Counted from the first letter of the stretch, positions 1-11,220 are shown. The stretch is 64,000 bases of DNA from Streptomyces indicus (GCF_900100315.1 NZ_FNFF01000001.1:372001-436000); one strand, 5' to 3'. Numbers and translations are program-made. The notes: generated from the sequence alone by a model not told the origin.

Positions 1-637
1 TCGCGCATCAGGAGCGGGGGTTCCGCCGGGTTGAGCACGATGATCGCCTTGCCGCGGGCCGCGCCGCCGACGCGCTCCAGGGCGCGCGACGTGGTCTCGG
101 TGAACTCGTCGATGTTGGCCCGGGTGCCGGGGCCCGCCGAGCGCGAGGCGATCGAGGCGACGATCTCCGCGTAGTGCACCGGGGCCACGGCCGAGACGGC
201 GGCGACGATCGGCACGGTGGCCTGGCCGCCGCAGGTGACCATGTTGACGTTGCGGGCGTCGAGGTGCTCGTCGAGGTTGACGGGCGGGACGACGTACGGG
301 CCGATGGCCGCCGGCGTGAGGTCGATCAGGGTCTTTCCGTACGGGGCGAGCGCGGCCGCGTTCTGGTGGTGGGCGGCGGCGGAGGTGGCGTCGAAGACCA
401 GGTCGATCTCGTCGAAGCAGTCGAGGCCGATGAGCCCGGCCACCCCGTCGGCGCTGGTCTCGACGCCGAGCCTGCGGGCCCGTGCGAGCCCGTCCGAGGC
501 GGGGTCGATGCCGATCATCGCGGCGGCGGTGACGGTCCCCGCGCCTCTGATGATCTTGATGAGGAGATCGGTGCCGATGTTGCCCGATCCGATCACGGCC
601 GCCTTCATCGCACGGCCTGCTCCACCGACTGCTGTCT

Positions 638-641
<4 letters not shown>
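1..641 (-). CDS. mhpF: Acetaldehyde dehydrogenase (acylating), partial at left edge
   Basis: Converts acetaldehyde, CoA and NAD+ to acetyl-CoA, the last step of catechol and 2-aminomuconate meta-cleavage pathways. About 213 codons are visible; the C-terminus lies outside the window. The N-terminal Rossmann motif GSGNIGTD is at residues 18-25 and the nucleophile is C137 in VTCGGQAT. I chose the ATG at 641 because it overlaps the stop of the decarboxylase gene by 4 bases (ATGA); a second ATG at 608 gives a more family-typical N-terminus. The partner 4-hydroxy-2-oxovalerate aldolase, which channels acetaldehyde to this enzyme, is not in view and is expected just beyond the left edge. The role matches NbaJ of the 2-nitrobenzoate pathway. 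Confidence 0.93.
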
Positions 642-2677
<2,036 letters not shown>

Positions 2678-2681
<4 letters not shown>

Positions 2682-3493
2682 GCGGCCCCCTCGGGAGCGG
2701 GGGCGGACCCGGGCGAGTCCGCAGCCTCCGCGGGGGCGGCCCCCGGAAGATCCGCTGCCTCTCGCGTCGTGAACTGGACGGTGCCGAGGGTCTCCACCGT
2801 CGCCCGTACGCAGGTGCCGGGCTTCAGGGGGACGGCGGCGGTCGCCGCGCCCGCGAGGATCACGGTGCCTGCCTCCAGCGTCCCGGCGAGCCGGGCCGCG
2901 GCGGCAAGCGCGCGCAACGGATGTCCGAGGATCGCCGCGCTCGAGCCCGACTGGACCACGCGGCCGTCGAGTTCGAGCAGCACCCCGAGGTTGTCGAGGT
3001 CGCCGGGAGCGGTCCAGGGCCCCACCGCGTAGGCCGCGGCCGAGGTGTTGTCGGCGATGACCTCCGGCAGCGAGAACCGGAAGCCGTCGTAGCGGGAGTC
3101 GATCACTTCGAGCGCAGGTGCCACGGCCGCGACGGCCGCCAACGGATCGCCACCGGGGCGCAGGGTGTCGCCGAGGAGGAAGGCCACTTCGGGTTCGACC
3201 CGGGGGTGGATCAGGCCCGAGGCGTCGTACGAACCGCTGTCGCGGATCTCCATGCGGTGCGTGAGCCGCCCGTGGATGAGATCGTGCACGCCCATCTGCC
3301 GCATCTTCGCGAGGCTGGTGAAGCCGAGCTTGAAGCCGGTGAGCCGCTCCCCGCGGGCCAACCGCCGCTCGATCAGGGCCTCTTGGACGGCGTACGCCTG
3401 CACGGTGTCGGTGAGTCCGGTGCCGCCGCCCGGCAGCGGGCGCCTGGTCAGCGCCGCGGTGTCGAGGGATTCGGCCAGTGCCGCGAGGTTCAT
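2678..3493 (-). CDS. nbaG: 4-oxalocrotonate decarboxylase
   Basis: A 271-residue member of the 2-keto-4-pentenoate hydratase / oxalocrotonate decarboxylase family. It is assigned to the decarboxylase branch from [29 protein letters not shown] and the C-terminal TAAVPLKPG, which resemble DmpH/XylI rather than the hydratase. It forms 2-oxopent-4-enoate from 4-oxalocrotonate with Mg2+. The acid pair in [12 protein letters not shown] is the metal-binding segment. Such enzymes normally complex with the hydratase, whose gene is adjacent and overlaps by 4 bases. The C-terminus is alanine/proline-rich, beyond the usual family end. Confidence 0.88.
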
Positions 3494-4389
3494 CGGGCGT
3501 CTCCTTCCGGTCCTGAGGGCCGCTGCTGTCCTGCGGGGGCTTCCGGTTCTGCGCGTCCTTCCGGTCCTGCGGGGGCTTCGGGTGTGGCGGGACCGAAGGC
3601 CGCACGGACGGAGCCCAGTCCGGCGATCCGGGCTTCGAGTACGTCACCGGGTGCCACGGCCGTCATGGGGCCGAGTGCGCCGGTGAGCACGGTGTCGCCG
3701 GCCCGCAGCGGCCGGCCGAGCCGTACGAGGGTGTCGGCCAGCCAGACGGCGGCGTGCAGCGGGTTGCCCAGGCAGGCGGCGCCGGCGCCGGTGGAGACGG
3801 GCTCGCCGCGGCGTTCGAGGACCATGCCGGCGGTGCGCAGGTCGAGCCGGTGCAGCGGCACGGGGCGGGTGCCGAGGACGTAGGCGCCGCTGGAGGCGTT
3901 GTCGGCGATGGTGTCGACGGCGGTGATGTCCCAGTCGCCGATCCGGCTGCCGACCACCTCGATGGCGGGCAGGGCGAAGGCGGTCGCCCGGATCACGTCG
4001 GCCACCGTGTGCCGCTCGTGCGGGAGGTCGTGTTCGAGGACGAGGGCGACCTCCGCCTCGGCCCGGGGCTGGAGCACGCAGCCCCAGGGGATGTCGGCGC
4101 CGTCCGGTACGGCCGTGTCGTCGAGGAGGGCGCCGAAGTCCGGTGTGTCCACGCCCAGTTGGTTCTGGACCGCGGCGGAGGTCAGGCCGATCTTCCAGCC
4201 GGTCACGCGGCGGCCTGCGGCGAGGCGGCGGTCGGTGAGGACGGTCTGGACGGCGTACGCGGTGTCCAGGTCCCCGGGCGGCAGCAGGTCACGGACCGGG
4301 GCACAGGGGACGCCGGTGCGGTGTGCCGCTTCGATCCGCTCGGCCGCCTTCGTCACGGCGTCGCTCCTGGTGGCAGCAGTGCTGTTCAC
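3490..4389 (-). CDS. nbaH: 2-oxopent-4-enoate hydratase
   Basis: A 299-residue hydratase that adds water to 2-oxopent-4-enoate to give 4-hydroxy-2-oxovalerate. [22 protein letters not shown], the metal segment [11 protein letters not shown] and [13 protein letters not shown] follow the DmpE/MhpD pattern. The catalytic domain ends near residue 268. The last 30 or so residues are a Pro/Glu/Gly-rich tail built from an imperfect 12-residue repeat (PEAPAG...). The GTG start at 4389 overlaps the aldehyde dehydrogenase stop (GTGA). Confidence 0.89.
   Translation of the reverse strand: MNSTAATRSDAVTKAAERIEAAHRTGVPCAPVRDLLPPGDLDTAYAVQTVLTDRRLAAGRRVTGWKIGLTSAAVQNQLGVDTPDFGALLDDTAVPDGADIPWGCVLQPRAEAEVALVLEHDLPHERHTVADVIRATAFALPAIEVVGSRIGDWDITAVDTIADNASSGAYVLGTRPVPLHRLDLRTAGMVLERRGEPVSTGAGAACLGNPLHAAVWLADTLVRLGRPLRAGDTVLTGALGPMTAVAPGDVLEARIAGLGSVRAAFGPATPEAPAGPEGRAEPEAPAGQQRPSGPEGDAR
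3500..3585. repeat. 36-nt imperfect tandem repeat in hydratase 3' end
   Basis: The 16-base string GTCCTGCGGGGGCTTC occurs exactly at 3528-3543 and 3564-3579, a 36-base period, with weaker flanking similarity. It encodes the low-complexity tail of the hydratase. The unit length keeps the reading frame. Confidence 0.7.
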
Positions 4390-5813
4390 AGCTTCACGCA
4401 CACATTCATGGGCTCGGAGAAGAAGTCGAGGGAGTGGTCGCCGCCCTCGCGGCCGATCCCGGAGGCCTTCACGCCGCCGAAGGGCGTACGGAGGTCGCGC
4501 AGGTTCCAGGTGTTGACCCAGGCGATGCCCACGTCGAGGGCCGGGGCGACCCGGTGCGCGCGGCTCACGTCGCCGGTCCACACGGTGGCGGCGAGGCCGT
4601 ACGGGCTCGCGTTCGCGAGGGCCAGCGCCTCCTCCTCGGTGTCGAAGGGGGCCAGGTGCACGACGGGTCCGAAGATCTCGTCCCGTACCGCCGGATGGTC
4701 CTCGGGCAGTCCGGTGAGCACGGTGGGCTCCACCCAGAAGCCGCCGTCCCTCTCGTCCCCGAACCGCGGCACCCCGCCGCCCGCAAGCACCTCGCCGTCG
4801 GCGCCCGCACGCTCCAGGTGGCCGAGCACCTTGTCCCGGTGGGCGGCGGAGATCATGGGGCCGTAGCCGGTCAACTCCTTGGCGCCCGCGGCAAGCCGGG
4901 TCGCGAACGCCTCGAAGACCGGCCGCTGCACGTACAGCCGCTCGGTGCACAGACAGACCTGGCCGCTGTGCGTGAAGGCGGAGCGGAGGGTGCCTTCGAC
5001 GGCCTGTTCCAGGTCGGCGTCGTCGAAGACGAGTCCGGCGTTCTTGCCGCCGAGTTCGAAGGAGACCGGTGCGAGGCGGGCGGCTGCCGCCCGCATGATC
5101 GTGGAGCCGGTGCGCGACTCCCCCGTGAAGGCGACGGCGTCCACGCCGGGGTGCTCGGTCAGCCACTGGCCGGCCGCGTCCGCGCCCGGTCCGTGGACGA
5201 GGTTGAACACACCGTCCGGCACCTCCGCCTCGGCCATCACCTCGGCCAGCAGGCACGCGGTGGCGGGGGTGAGTTCGGAGGGCTTGGCCACCACCGTGTT
5301 GCCCGTCGCGAGGGCGGGCGCGACCTTCCAGGTCAGGAGCAGCAGCGGCAGGTTCCAGGGCGAGATCACCGCGACGACGCCGAGCGGCTTGTGCACGGTG
5401 TAGTTGAGTGCGCCGCGGCCGTCCTCGGTGGCGGTGTGCCAGGAGCGCTCGGCGCGGCCGGCCAGGAGGTCGGCGTACGAGCGGAAGTTGGCGACGGCCC
5501 GCGGGATGTCGATGGTCGAGGCCAGCGCGCGGGGCTTGCCCGTGTCGGCGCACTCGGCCGAGACGAACTCCTCGAAGCGGCTCTCGATCCCGTCGGCGAT
5601 GCGGTGCAGCAGGCTCGCCCGCCGAGCCGCCGTCCACGTGGCCCAGGGGCCCGCGAGTGCCTCACGTGCCGCTCGCACGGCACGGTCGACCAGGTCGCGG
5701 GAGGCCTGCGGTGCCTCGCCGACGACCCGTCCGGTGGCCGGGTCGACGAGCGGGAGCGGCTCGCCGGTCGGGTCGAACCGGCCTCCCACGTAATGCCGTA
5801 CGGGCGAACTCAC
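4386..5813 (-). CDS. nbaE: 2-aminomuconate / 2-hydroxymuconate semialdehyde dehydrogenase
   Basis: A 475-residue NAD-dependent aldehyde dehydrogenase oxidising 2-aminomuconate 6-semialdehyde to 2-aminomuconate. Seen directly: [15 protein letters not shown], the general-base motif [12 protein letters not shown], the nucleophile segment [16 protein letters not shown] and the C-terminal [16 protein letters not shown]. It is the first gene of the catabolic operon. The start is GTG at 5813, preceded by a GGAGGT ribosome site about 8 bases upstream; in-frame extension further upstream has no comparable site. Its position among 3-hydroxyanthranilate genes fixes the substrate class, but 2-hydroxymuconate semialdehyde remains possible. 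Confidence 0.92.
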   Translation of the reverse strand: MSSPVRHYVGGRFDPTGEPLPLVDPATGRVVGEAPQASRDLVDRAVRAAREALAGPWATWTAARRASLLHRIADGIESRFEEFVSAECADTGKPRALASTIDIPRAVANFRSYADLLAGRAERSWHTATEDGRGALNYTVHKPLGVVAVISPWNLPLLLLTWKVAPALATGNTVVAKPSELTPATACLLAEVMAEAEVPDGVFNLVHGPGADAAGQWLTEHPGVDAVAFTGESRTGSTIMRAAAARLAPVSFELGGKNAGLVFDDADLEQAVEGTLRSAFTHSGQVCLCTERLYVQRPVFEAFATRLAAGAKELTGYGPMISAAHRDKVLGHLERAGADGEVLAGGGVPRFGDERDGGFWVEPTVLTGLPEDHPAVRDEIFGPVVHLAPFDTEEEALALANASPYGLAATVWTGDVSRAHRVAPALDVGIAWVNTWNLRDLRTPFGGVKASGIGREGGDHSLDFFSEPMNVCVKL

Positions 5814-5870
5814 CTTGCAGACCTCCGCTGTTGAGCCAGGGGCTGTCCGAAACTCGCCCCGGGGTGTGCC

Positions 5871-5876
5871 GGTATA
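5871..5876 (-). promoter_or_regulatory. -10 candidate for the 3-hydroxyanthranilate operon
   Basis: TATACC on the minus strand, about 58 bases before the GTG start at 5813. No good -35 box is visible at 16-18 bases, which fits an activator-dependent promoter under the adjacent inverted repeat. Confidence 0.45.
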
Positions 5877-5888
5877 GTGCGCCCACTC

Positions 5889-5930
5889 CGCTATGCCGAT
5901 CCAATGCCGATCGATGCGCAAGGCATAGCG
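5889..5930. promoter_or_regulatory. Inverted-repeat operator between catabolic operon and LysR gene
   Basis: Perfect 9-base arms CGCTATGCC (5889-5897) and GGCATAGCG (5922-5930) with a 24-base spacer, plus an extra half-site AATGCCGAT at 5903-5911 repeating the left arm. It lies between two outward-facing TATACC -10 candidates, 5871-5876 for the minus strand and 5938-5943 for the plus strand. This is the expected layout for a LysR-type activator binding between its own gene and its target operon. Confidence 0.75.
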
Positions 5931-5937
5931 AAGCTGG

Positions 5938-5943
5938 TATACC
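5938..5943 (+). promoter_or_regulatory. -10 candidate for the LysR gene
   Basis: TATACC within the 8-base palindrome GGTATACC (5936-5943). It would give a leader of roughly 110 bases before the TTG at 6061. The -35 region is weak and overlaps the end of the inverted repeat, consistent with autoregulation. Confidence 0.4.
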
Positions 5944-6060
5944 GCAGGTCGTACGGCGTCAGTCACCCGCCCCCTCGGCCTCGACCACCCGCTCCCCCGG
6001 GCCTCAATCGCCCGTCTCCACGGACCTCGGACACCCGCCCCTCTGAAGGGAAGCCCCGCG

Positions 6061-7023
6061 TTGGACCTCCTCGACGGCCGGCTCAAGTTCCGGCATCTGA
6101 CGCTGCTCATCGCCGTGCACGAGCACGGCAGCGTCGTACGGGCGGCCGAGTCGCTGCACCTGACGCAGCCCGCCGCGACCCGCACGCTGCGCGAACTGGA
6201 GACGCTGGCCGACCTGCCGCTGTTCGTCCGGGTCCCCCGCGGCATGCGGCCCACGGTCTACGGCGAGGCGCTGGCCGAGCACGCCCGCGCGGTGGTCGCG
6301 GAGATGCGCCGGGCGGGCGAACACCTCACCGCGCTCCGCCAGGGCCAGGACGGCACCGTGACCGTGGGCACCCTGCTCGCCGGCGCGAATGTGCTGCTGC
6401 CGCGGGCGGTCGCGGCGCTCAAACGGGAGCGGCCGCGGCTCACGGTGGTGGTACGCGAGGGAACGCTCGACCTCCTCCATCCGGCGCTGTTGTCCGGGGA
6501 GTTGGACGTGGTCGTGGGGCGGGTGGGCGCGGCGCCCGCGGAGGGGGACGGTCTGCGGCAGCGGATGCTGTACCGCGAGCCCATCCGGCTCGCGGTCCGG
6601 GCGGGCCACCCGCTCCTCGACGCCGCGGACGTCACGCTGGCCGACACCCTCGCTTTCCCCTGGATCCTGCCGGTGGAGCGGACCGCGCTGCGCCAGGAAC
6701 TCGGTGCGCTCTTCGTGGACCGCGGCCTCGCGCTCCCGGTGGACCGCGTCGAATGCACCTCGATCCTCACGATGCGGGCGCTGCTGCGGCAGACCGACAT
6801 GGTGGCGGTGCTGCCCGAACTGGTGCTGCACGACGACGAGCGCCTCGCGGCCCTGCCGGTCGAGCTCCCTTCGGTGGGCCGCACGGTGGGCACCACGGAG
6901 GCGGCCCACCGCACGCGCACCCCGGCCCTCCAGGCGCTGCTCCACCACCTCGAACAGGAGGCGGAGCAGCTGCGCGAGACGCTGGGCGGGACACCCGGCC
7001 ACATCGGCGGCGGCACCCCGTGA
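6061..7023 (+). CDS. LysR-family transcriptional regulator
   Basis: A 320-residue LysR regulator divergent from the catabolic operon. The N-terminal helix-turn-helix covers roughly residues 8-65 (LKFRHLTLLIAV, LTQPAATRTLRELE). The effector domain follows from about residue 95 (GTVTVGTLLAGANVLLPRAV), of the type annotated for GbpR/CatR-like proteins. The start is TTG at 6061 with an AAGGGAAG ribosome site 8 bases upstream; the first residues MDLLDGRLKFRHL are typical of the subgroup. By position it should activate the 3-hydroxyanthranilate operon in response to a pathway intermediate and control itself; the ligand cannot be read from sequence. Confidence 0.9.
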   Translation: MDLLDGRLKFRHLTLLIAVHEHGSVVRAAESLHLTQPAATRTLRELETLADLPLFVRVPRGMRPTVYGEALAEHARAVVAEMRRAGEHLTALRQGQDGTVTVGTLLAGANVLLPRAVAALKRERPRLTVVVREGTLDLLHPALLSGELDVVVGRVGAAPAEGDGLRQRMLYREPIRLAVRAGHPLLDAADVTLADTLAFPWILPVERTALRQELGALFVDRGLALPVDRVECTSILTMRALLRQTDMVAVLPELVLHDDERLAALPVELPSVGRTVGTTEAAHRTRTPALQALLHHLEQEAEQLRETLGGTPGHIGGGTP

Positions 7024-7131
7024 CCACCTCGCCATGGTTCCGGTTTCGGAGGTGCGACGGGAGGGAACCCGCCGGACTTGAGTGACCGGCGCGGCGGCCG
7101 TCACGGCGCGTCGCGGTGCGAAGGAGGCGCC

Positions 7132-7785
7132 ATGGCGTTCCGCGACCGTACGCACGCCGGCGAGGAACTCGCCCTACGGATGCTCGAATGGGCGGGCTCG
7201 GGCGACCTCGTCGATCCCGTGGTGCTCGCACTGCCGCGGGGCGGCGTCCCGGTCGCCGCCCCCGTCGCACGCGCGCTGCACGCGCCGCTGGACGTGCTCG
7301 TCGCCCGCAAGATCGGTGCGCCCGGCCGGCGGGAGACGGCGATCGGCGCCCTGGTCGCGGACGAGCCGCCGCTGTTCGACCGACGTGCCCTGGAGTTCCT
7401 TCAGTTGACGGAGGACGACCTCGTCGACGACGTGGCCCGCGAGCGCGCCGAGTTGTACCGGCGCGAGGACCTCTACCGGGCCGGGCGGACCCTCCCGGCC
7501 GTCAAGGACCGCAGCGTGATCCTGGTCGACGACGGACTCGCGACCGGCCTGACCGCCACCGCGGCGCTCGCCTTCCTGCGGCGCCTGGGCGCAGGGCGGA
7601 TCGTCCTCGCGGTGCCCGTGGGCAGTCCGCGGGCGGTGGCGGAGATCCGCCGGCACACGGACGACGTGGTCTGCCTCGACCAGCCCGAGGCGATGCGCGG
7701 GATCAGCGAGCGCTACGACCGCTTCGACCAGCTCTCCGACGCCGAGGTGACCACCCTTCTGCGGCCCTTCCACGCAACCGCCTGA
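7132..7785 (+). CDS. Phosphoribosyltransferase-domain protein
   Basis: A 217-residue stand-alone phosphoribosyltransferase-fold protein. The PRPP-binding loop is SVILVDDGLATGLTA around residues 124-138, with an upstream ALPRGGVPVAAPVA segment. This class is common in actinomycetes, often beside dienelactone hydrolase or stress genes; its base substrate is unknown. I chose the ATG at 7132 because AAGGAGG precedes it at good spacing; an in-frame upstream TTG at 7078 has no ribosome site. The gene is followed by a 214-base gap with no ORF or clear signal. Confidence 0.82.
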   Translation: MAFRDRTHAGEELALRMLEWAGSGDLVDPVVLALPRGGVPVAAPVARALHAPLDVLVARKIGAPGRRETAIGALVADEPPLFDRRALEFLQLTEDDLVDDVARERAELYRREDLYRAGRTLPAVKDRSVILVDDGLATGLTATAALAFLRRLGAGRIVLAVPVGSPRAVAEIRRHTDDVVCLDQPEAMRGISERYDRFDQLSDAEVTTLLRPFHATA

Positions 7786-7999
7786 ACGCCGGCCGGCGCG
7801 GGACACCGAGGCGCACCGTTTCGGCCGCACCGGATCGGGCTACCCGGCGTGCGACCCCGCTCGGCCCGAGGAGGAAAAGGCCCGTACTGCACACGACCGC
7901 AAAGCGCACGGCCGCGGAACGGCACAGCCGCGGCACCAGCACGACCGCGGGGCCGCAGCACACGGCGGGCCCGCAAGAGCACCGACCGCGAGGTGGAAC

Positions 8000-8410
8000 A
8001 TGAGCGAGCACGGACGCGACAAGACCGGACCCCTGCGCGACGACGAGATCAAGAAGCGCATGCAGGGTGAGCTGAAGGGCGGGCACTCCACGCGGGCGCA
8101 GGAGGAGTTCGAGCTCCAGCCGTCCGGCGAGGACCAGCCGCGCATGGACCGCTCGCCGAGCACGGAGCGCAGGGGCTCCACGCCGCCCGGCATGACCCCC
8201 GCGGACGTGGAGCTGCGCACCGAGCTGGCGCAGCACCTGGGCCGCAGCGTCTTCCCGGCCGACCGCGGAACGGTCATCGGCCTGCTCCGCGAGACGCACG
8301 CGCCGGACCGGCTCATCGACATCGCGGCGGACCTGCCGCCGACCGACCACCGCTACGGCAACGTCCGCGAGATCCTCCAGGCTCTCGGGCGCGGTGGGGC
8401 GCCGGGCTGA
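8000..8410 (+). CDS. DUF2795 domain protein
   Basis: A 136-residue protein with a charged, disordered first half (residues 1-70, rich in E, R, S, P) and a compact C-terminal domain, ELRTELAQHLGRSVFPADRGTVI to the end. This is the DUF2795 pattern of a small helical fold with a conserved L..FP.....L motif. Function is unknown; such proteins are frequent in Streptomyces and often sit near stress or general-metabolism genes. GAGGTGG precedes the ATG at 8000. No operon link is evident with the flanking genes. Confidence 0.75.
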   Translation: MSEHGRDKTGPLRDDEIKKRMQGELKGGHSTRAQEEFELQPSGEDQPRMDRSPSTERRGSTPPGMTPADVELRTELAQHLGRSVFPADRGTVIGLLRETHAPDRLIDIAADLPPTDHRYGNVREILQALGRGGAPG

Positions 8411-8491
8411 GGGCACGCCCCCCGAGGTCGCCCGCCACCCTGAACGGGACGGAACGCCCCTCTCCGGGCGGAGGGTTGGCTAGGGTGACAA

Positions 8492-8503
8492 GTCGGATCC
8501 GAC
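8492..8503. promoter_or_regulatory. 12-base palindrome upstream of PAP2 gene
   Basis: Perfect palindrome GTCGGATCCGAC about 75 bases before the likely PAP2 start and just after a TAGGGT that could be a -10. It may be an operator; no regulator is identifiable. Confidence 0.3.
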
Positions 8504-8577
8504 CCGGGCCCGCCGCCTGACGCGTGGCGTGCCAGGCGGGTCCGGGGTGGGGGCACCGGGGCGACGGGGGGCTTGCG

Positions 8578-9297
8578 TTGGACACCGTAGGTCGGTCCTG
8601 CGCGCGGGGAGACCGGTCGGCTGCCGCGCTGCTGCCCCCGCGCCTGCGCGCGCCTCTGGCAGTGACGGCGGTAATCGCGGCCGCGCTGGTGGCCGTGGTC
8701 GGGATTCTGTACGCGGGCCACAGTGAGCCCGGCCGCGTGGATCGCTGGTTCGTCGATCCGACGGACGACACGGTGCGGGCGCCGTGGCGCGGGGTCGCGC
8801 TGTTCCTCGACTTCTGGGGCGAGCCCGCCGGGGCTGCGCTGCTCGGTGCGGTCGCCGTGGTGGTCTGCCTGGTGCTGCGGCGTCCGCGTGGCGCGGTGCT
8901 CGTCGTGGCCGGTGCCGCACTGTCGGTGGGGGTCACGAGCGCGCTCAAGTCCGTGGTGGGGCGCACCATTCACGGCGAGTTCCTGTCGTACCCGAGCGGG
9001 CACACCGCCTTTGTCACGGCGGTCGCCCTCGCCCTGGCGCTGATCGTGGCCGGGCGGCACGGCGGTGCGCGCGAGGCCGGACAGCCTGGCGTGCGCGTCA
9101 CGGTGCTCGCGCTCGGTGCCGCGCTGGTCGCCGGGGCCGCGATGGGCTGGGCGCAGGTGGGGCTCGGGGCGCACTATCCGACGGATGTGCTGGGCGGGTG
9201 GTGCACCGCGCTCGCCGTGGTGCCGGCCGTGGCGTGGCTGATCGACCGGGTGGCGGCCCGGGCCGGTGTCAACGGCGGTGGTGAGGAACGCCGTTGA
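8578..9297 (+). CDS. PAP2-family membrane phosphatase
   Basis: A 239-residue integral membrane phosphatase, probably acting on a lipid phosphate or undecaprenyl pyrophosphate. About five to six hydrophobic segments start near residue 25. PAP2 motifs are LKSVVGRT (motif 1, ending RT rather than RP), SYPSGHTAF (motif 2) and GLGAHYPTDVLGG (motif 3). The Arg that usually precedes the motif-3 His (SRxxxxxH) is replaced: the sequence reads GWAQVGLGAH. The start is ambiguous. TTG at 8578 has a run of six G 6 bases upstream, while an in-frame GTG at 8524 has no ribosome site. The stop lies within a large terminator stem. Confidence 0.8.
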   Translation: MDTVGRSCARGDRSAAALLPPRLRAPLAVTAVIAAALVAVVGILYAGHSEPGRVDRWFVDPTDDTVRAPWRGVALFLDFWGEPAGAALLGAVAVVVCLVLRRPRGAVLVVAGAALSVGVTSALKSVVGRTIHGEFLSYPSGHTAFVTAVALALALIVAGRHGGAREAGQPGVRVTVLALGAALVAGAAMGWAQVGLGAHYPTDVLGGWCTALAVVPAVAWLIDRVAARAGVNGGGEERR

Positions 9298-9303
9298 CAC
9301 CGG
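9263..9303. terminator. Bidirectional terminator between convergent genes
   Basis: Perfect 15-base arms CCGGTGTCAACGGCG (9263-9277) and CGCCGTTGACACCGG (9289-9303) around an 11-base loop. The PAP2 stop codon (9295-9297) is inside the right arm, and the convergent aminotransferase stop is 20 bases further on. No T-tract follows, as is common for actinomycete terminators. Confidence 0.85.
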
Positions 9304-9322
9304 ATGCGCGCCCCGCCGCCGG

Positions 9323-10660
9323 TCAGGCCAAGCGGCGGAACACGGGTTTCACGGGCCGTCCTCCCGTCCACGGCGAGGGATCCGCGGCGTCAAGTGCCTT
9401 GCGGTACACGGCACATGCCTGCCCGACCACATCGACGGTCCGGTCGATGTCCGCCTCCGTCAGCGCGCTGCTCACCACGAAGGAGGGGGCGAGCACCCCG
9501 CCGGCGAGCAGCCGGCGCAGGAACAGGGTGCGGTACTCCTGTGAGGGCCGGCCTTCGCCGTCGAGCGTGGCGAAGACCAGGTTGCTGGCGCGTCCCCGGA
9601 CGAGGACGTGCTCGCCGACACCCATCGCGGCCGCCGCGTCGCGGACCCCGGCGGCCAACCGCTGTCCGAGGACGTGCAGTCGGGCGGTGACGCCCTCCTC
9701 GGCGTAGACGGTCTGCACGGCCATCGCGGCCGCCAGGGAGTGGGTCTCCGCGCCGTGCGTGGTGGACAGCAGGAACACGCGGTCGCGGGAGTCGCGCAGT
9801 CCGCCGCGTTCCATCAGCTCGCGGCGGCCGGCGAGGGCGGACACGGCGAAGCCGTTGCCGAGCGCCTTGCCGAAGGTGGAGAGGTCGGGGGTGACCCCGT
9901 ACAGGCCCTGGGCGCCGGCCTCGGACCAGCGGAAACCCGTGATCATCTCGTCGAAGACCAGCAGACTGCCGTGCCGGTGGGCCAGTTCGAGCAGCGCTTG
10001 CAGATATCCGGGCGGGGGCTCGGTGTGGCCGGCGGGTTCGAGGATCAGGCAGGCCACCTCGCCCTCGTACCGGATGAGCAGGTCCTCGGTGGCCGCGAGG
10101 TCCCCGTACGGGAAGGAGACCGTGAGGTCGGTGACGGCCTGCGGGATGCCGGCGGACATCGGGGTGGTGCCGATGAACCAGTCGTCGGTGGAGAAGAAGG
10201 GCTGGTCGGCGCAGACCGCCACCCGCGGGCGGCCGGTGACGGCGCGCGCGAGGCGCACGGCGGCGGTGGTGACGTCGGAGCCGTTCTTCGCGAACTTCAC
10301 CATGTCCGCCGTGGGCACGGTGGCGAGGAAGCGTTCCGCGGCCTCGGCCTCCAGGAGGGAGGGCCGTACGAAGTTGCTGCCGCGGTCCAGTTCGCGCCGC
10401 ACGGCCTCGAGGACGCGGGGGTGGGCGTGCCCGAGGCTGACCGAGCGCAGCCCGGAGCCGTATTCGATGTAGGCGTTGCCGTCGACGTCCCAGACGTGGG
10501 CGCCGCGGCCGTGGCTGATGACCGGGGCGAGATGCTCGGGGTACTGGTCCTCGCCCTTGGCGTAGGTGTGCGCGCCGCCGGGGATCAGGGTGTGCAGCCG
10601 TTCGTTCGCCGCGCGGGACCTGGGCAGGTCGAGGTCTGCGTGGGTGTTCGCTTCGTCCAT
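9323..10660 (-). CDS. PLP aminotransferase class III (glutamate-1-semialdehyde aminomutase-like)
   Basis: A 445-residue PLP enzyme that closes the EPS gene run. The glutamate-1-semialdehyde aminomutase-type N-terminus PGGAHTYAKGEDQYP, the cofactor Asp in LLVFDEMITGFRWSE and the Schiff-base Lys in STFGKALGNGFAVSALAG are visible. Placement next to nucleotide-sugar genes argues for amination of a keto sugar or small acyl donor rather than haem synthesis. The chosen ATG at 10660 has AGGGGAG 12 bases upstream; an in-frame TTG at 10672 overlaps the previous stop. Substrate unknown. Confidence 0.82.
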   Translation of the reverse strand: MDEANTHADLDLPRSRAANERLHTLIPGGAHTYAKGEDQYPEHLAPVISHGRGAHVWDVDGNAYIEYGSGLRSVSLGHAHPRVLEAVRRELDRGSNFVRPSLLEAEAAERFLATVPTADMVKFAKNGSDVTTAAVRLARAVTGRPRVAVCADQPFFSTDDWFIGTTPMSAGIPQAVTDLTVSFPYGDLAATEDLLIRYEGEVACLILEPAGHTEPPPGYLQALLELAHRHGSLLVFDEMITGFRWSEAGAQGLYGVTPDLSTFGKALGNGFAVSALAGRRELMERGGLRDSRDRVFLLSTTHGAETHSLAAAMAVQTVYAEEGVTARLHVLGQRLAAGVRDAAAAMGVGEHVLVRGRASNLVFATLDGEGRPSQEYRTLFLRRLLAGGVLAPSFVVSSALTEADIDRTVDVVGQACAVYRKALDAADPSPWTGGRPVKPVFRRLA

Positions 10661-10668
10661 GCCGAGTC

Positions 10669-11220
10669 TCAACTCCCCTGCCGCTTGAGGACTTCGGCCA
10701 GCCCTGGCGCTTCACGGTCGCGCCGCGACATCAGGGCGGCGGGCAGCGGCCAGGGGATGGCGAGCTCCGGGTCGTCGAAGGCGATGGTCACGTCCTCGGC
10801 CGGGTCGTGCGGCCGGTCGATCTTGTAGGAGGTGTCGGCGGTGGCGGTCAGGGCCTGGAAGCCGTGGGCGCAGCCGGCCGGGATGTAGAGGGTGGTCTGG
10901 GTGTCTCCGGTGAGTTCGAAGAAGGCGCGGCCCAGGTACGTGGGCGAGTGCGGCCGCAGGTCGACGACCACGTCGAAGATCCGCCCGTACGAGCAGCGCA
11001 CCAGCTTGGCCTCGCCCGCGCCGGAGCGCAGGTGCAGTCCGCGCAGGACGCCGCGTGTCGAGCGGGACAGGCTGTCCTGGACGAAGGCGCCCGGGTCGAG
11101 GCCCACCGAGCGCAGCACCTCGGCGTCGAACGTACGGCAGAAGAAGCCCCGTTCGTCGGTGTGCGGTGTGGGCTCGAACTGGAACGCCCCGTCGATCTCC
11201 GGGACTTCGAGTGCTTTCAC
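10669..11220 (-). CDS. dTDP-4-dehydrorhamnose 3,5-epimerase-like protein (RmlC fold)
   Basis: A 183-residue cupin. ERGFFCRTFD, FVQDSLSRSTRGVLRGLHL with the catalytic His, LYIPAGCAHGFQALT and DTSYKIDRPHDPAED follow RmlC, including the Tyr/Asp region. It epimerises or isomerises a 4-keto-6-deoxy nucleotide sugar. No RmlA, RmlB or RmlD partner is in the window, so the substrate may be a CDP-sugar made with the cytidylyltransferase at 17632-18426, or a dTDP-sugar made elsewhere. The GTG at 11220 overlaps the preceding stop (GTGA). Confidence 0.85.
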   Translation of the reverse strand: MKALEVPEIDGAFQFEPTPHTDERGFFCRTFDAEVLRSVGLDPGAFVQDSLSRSTRGVLRGLHLRSGAGEAKLVRCSYGRIFDVVVDLRPHSPTYLGRAFFELTGDTQTTLYIPAGCAHGFQALTATADTSYKIDRPHDPAEDVTIAFDDPELAIPWPLPAALMSRRDREAPGLAEVLKRQGS

